A stretch of DNA of 56,650 bases from Bacteroides sp. (GTDB lineage Bacteria; Bacteroidota; Bacteroidia; Bacteroidales; SM23-62), in the NCBI GenBank assembly GCA_011053095.1, contig DRHS01000156.1, positions 1-56,650 on the forward strand. The letters run 5' to 3'. This document shows, one piece after another, positions 54,537 through 56,650 of this stretch. Under the pieces are notes generated by a model, which was not told where the DNA came from, did not search any database, and worked only from the letters and a program-made list of their open reading frames with translations. The stretch's first letter is position 1. Each line of letters begins with the position of its first letter. The translations under genes and the position numbers were made by a program.

Positions 54537-56650
54537 ATGTCGTATCAAAGAATGCTGCTTGTTTCCCTGCTAATGGTTTTAATTGCCAGCAATAGTGCCG
54601 GGCAGGGCAATACTACTAAACTGTCAGCCCAGGCTAATAATGAGGTTTTTCCGGGAGCGGATGAAAATACACTGTCCCTTTCCCAGTATTTTTCCTGGAT
54701 CAATAATACCAATGAAGGAAGTACGGAGGAGCAGACTTTGATCAACCTGGAATTCTTCAACTGGCTGAAGGATGAATATGGAATGATCCTGGATATCTAT
54801 GTGATCAGTGCCGGTGCAATAGACAAAGGTTTCTGGTATGGAAGCATGGAATCGGATGAATTCAGGACGCAGTTCCCGAATGGATTTGAGCCGATTTACA
54901 GGAAAGCAAAAGAGATGGGTACCCGCCTGGGAACATGGGGCGGTCCCGATGGATTTGGCGATACCCCGGAGGAGGAGAAAGCCCGCAGGGATATGATTGT
55001 GAAACTATGTAAAGATTACGAATTCAGATTGCTGAAATTCGATGCCGTGGTCGGTCAGTTAAGAGACGAGAAGCAGGATGCATTTATAAAAATGATGACG
55101 GAATGCAGAAAATACTCTCCCGATCTGATATTTCTTAACCACAGGTTGAATCTTGGTGAAGAAGCAGAAAAACATGCCACGACATCACTATGGGGAGGAG
55201 AGGAAACCTATATCGACGTTCACATGCCCAATTGGAAGATTACAGCTCCTCACCACAGGGCATCTGCCATATCGAGGGATCTTGTTCCCGGATTGATTCG
55301 CCTGACAGAGGATCATGGTGTTTGTATCTCTTCCTGCCTGGATTATTGGGAGGATGATCTCATCCTTCAGGCGTTCAACCGTAGCCTGTTACTTTCACCT
55401 CAGTTGTACGGGAATCCATGGTTTTTAAAAGATGAGGAATACCCGAAACTCGCGAGGATCTTCAACCTGGCAAGGCAATATCGAGACATTATGCTTGAAG
55501 GAATGGTATTGCCTGAAGAAACCTATGGTCAGAAGGCCGTTTCCCGGGGTTCTGCGGATACGAGGTTGATCACACTGAGAAATCTGAGCTGGGACCAAAA
55601 ATCCTTCCGGCTTAACATCAGTAAAGAAATAGGATTGGAGAGGGAGCAGAAATACGAGGTCCGGGTGCTCCACCCGGTTGAGAGAATCATCGGGGAATTC
55701 AGCTTCGGGGAAACCTGTTCCTTTGAACTTGATCCCTTCCGGACAGCCCTGATACTGGTGACCCCGGCCGGAGAAGGTGGATTGGGCATTAAAGGGACTG
55801 ATTACGAAATAATTCGCGACATAGAAGAGAGGGAAATAATCATCAATCTCCTTGGCTTTCCGGGTGAGAGTAAGTTGATTAGCCTGGATGACGGCGGTTA
55901 CGAATTCAGCAAAGCCGTCATTAATGGAAGGCCGCATAATAAACTTCTCGAAGGAAAGAAAGTAAAAATAGAATTTCCCGGGGTGAAATTAGAAGACGAC
56001 TATTACAGGGACCTGGGAGAATTACCGGAAGTGGAAGTCCCCCTTGATGCTGAAGCCCTGTATGAAGCCACCGTTTTTTCGGCCGATAATAATGCCCTGG
56101 AAGCCAGGTCGCTGGCAAGGTCCGGGTTGTCAAAAATCCCTGCCGTTATAACTGCCCGCGAGGCATTTGTGAACCAGCCATTATTCGAAGCCAGGGGGGT
56201 ATGGGATAAATTTATGTTCGACGGCGACAATAATACTTCCTTTTATGTAAACCGGAGGACATCCCGGGATGCAAGGATCAACAGGGGATCCTTAAGAATA
56301 GACTTAGGGAAGGCCATTCATATCGATGAATTAATCATAGAAACGGAAGATGAACATGGACTTCAACCCTGGAAATTCGGGGAGGCGGCCCATATGGAAG
56401 TTTCAGCTGATCTGAAAAGCTGGGAGCAGATCAGGGTTTTGGCCGGACCGGTAATGAAGGCAAAGTTGGATGCGACTATTCCCTTGAGATACATCAGGTT
56501 CAGAGGTACGCCCGATAAAATTGTTGAAGTAAAAGCATACCTGAACGGGAATGAGTTGGACAGAGATGGCTGGAGAGGATCAAACCTGTTCAGTCCCTAC
56601 AACCGGTTCAAAGCCGAAACCGCCTGGTCTGCCTCAACCGTCATTGATGA
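54537..56650 (+). CDS. Secreted protein with possible TIM-barrel (GH36/27-clan-like) region and discoidin (F5/8 type C)-like C-terminus; truncated by right window edge
   Basis: Manual translation from ATG 54537 shows no in-frame stop to the window end (about 704 codons). Signal MSYQRMLLVSLLMVLIASNSAGQ; FPNGFEPIYRKAKEMGTRLGTWGGPDGFGDTPEEEKARRDMIVKLCKDYEFRLLKFDAVVGQL; GSLRIDLGKAIHIDELIIETEDE...MEVSADLKSWEQI...RYIRFRGTP. Not in the supplied ORF track because it has no stop. Confidence 0.82.
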   Translation, partial: MSYQRMLLVSLLMVLIASNSAGQGNTTKLSAQANNEVFPGADENTLSLSQYFSWINNTNEGSTEEQTLINLEFFNWLKDEYGMILDIYVISAGAIDKGFWYGSMESDEFRTQFPNGFEPIYRKAKEMGTRLGTWGGPDGFGDTPEEEKARRDMIVKLCKDYEFRLLKFDAVVGQLRDEKQDAFIKMMTECRKYSPDLIFLNHRLNLGEEAEKHATTSLWGGEETYIDVHMPNWKITAPHHRASAISRDLVPGLIRLTEDHGVCISSCLDYWEDDLILQAFNRSLLLSPQLYGNPWFLKDEEYPKLARIFNLARQYRDIMLEGMVLPEETYGQKAVSRGSADTRLITLRNLSWDQKSFRLNISKEIGLEREQKYEVRVLHPVERIIGEFSFGETCSFELDPFRTALILVTPAGEGGLGIKGTDYEIIRDIEEREIIINLLGFPGESKLISLDDGGYEFSKAVINGRPHNKLLEGKKVKIEFPGVKLEDDYYRDLGELPEVEVPLDAEALYEATVFSADNNALEARSLARSGLSKIPAVITAREAFVNQPLFEARGVWDKFMFDGDNNTSFYVNRRTSRDARINRGSLRIDLGKAIHIDELIIETEDEHGLQPWKFGEAAHMEVSADLKSWEQIRVLAGPVMKAKLDATIPLRYIRFRGTPDKIVEVKAYLNGNELDRDGWRGSNLFSPYNRFKAETAWSASTVID

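Noticed and set aside
1-56650. CRISPR array, tRNA, rRNA, integrase/transposase
   Set aside because: Scanned by eye; no regular spaced repeats, cloverleaf or rRNA-like stretches, and no recombinase-like proteins in the ORF list.

Overview
The window is a dense carbohydrate/glycoprotein-degradation island, probably from a Bacteroidota-like bacterium (taxonomy is inference). Almost every gene is on the + strand with short gaps or stop/start overlaps. Contents: five S1-type sulfatases; three GH95-type proteins (one cut by the left window edge); GH29, GH78, GH127, GH31 and GH43-like enzymes; an MGH1-like toroid hydrolase; two large BNR/Asp-box (sortilin-like) proteins, one the only major - strand gene; a DPP-IV-type S9 peptidase; an M60-like metallopeptidase; two URO-D/methyltransferase-like proteins; ornithine cyclodeaminase-like and saccharopine-dehydrogenase-like oxidoreductases; an SSS symporter; an AraC regulator; and a lipoprotein-type L-rhamnose mutarotase homologue. 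No SusC/SusD-like pair, sugar kinase/aldolase, tRNA, rRNA or CRISPR was recognised. Strongest leads: (1) a three-member family of large secreted proteins pairing LamG with an unassigned conserved domain, one member with that domain internally duplicated; (2) an ORF open to the right edge (absent from the supplied ORF track) with a possible TIM-barrel plus discoidin-like C-terminus; (3) M60-like and DPP-IV-like peptidases among fucosidases and sulfatases, suggesting a glycoprotein substrate; (4) two divergent URO-D-like proteins; (5) a decayed SNF-type transporter whose first lesion is TGA at the Trp codon of GNIWRFP; (6) a perfect 10-bp inverted repeat at the end of a truncated-looking 79-aa ORF. 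All family calls are by motif and pattern recognition; no database search was run.
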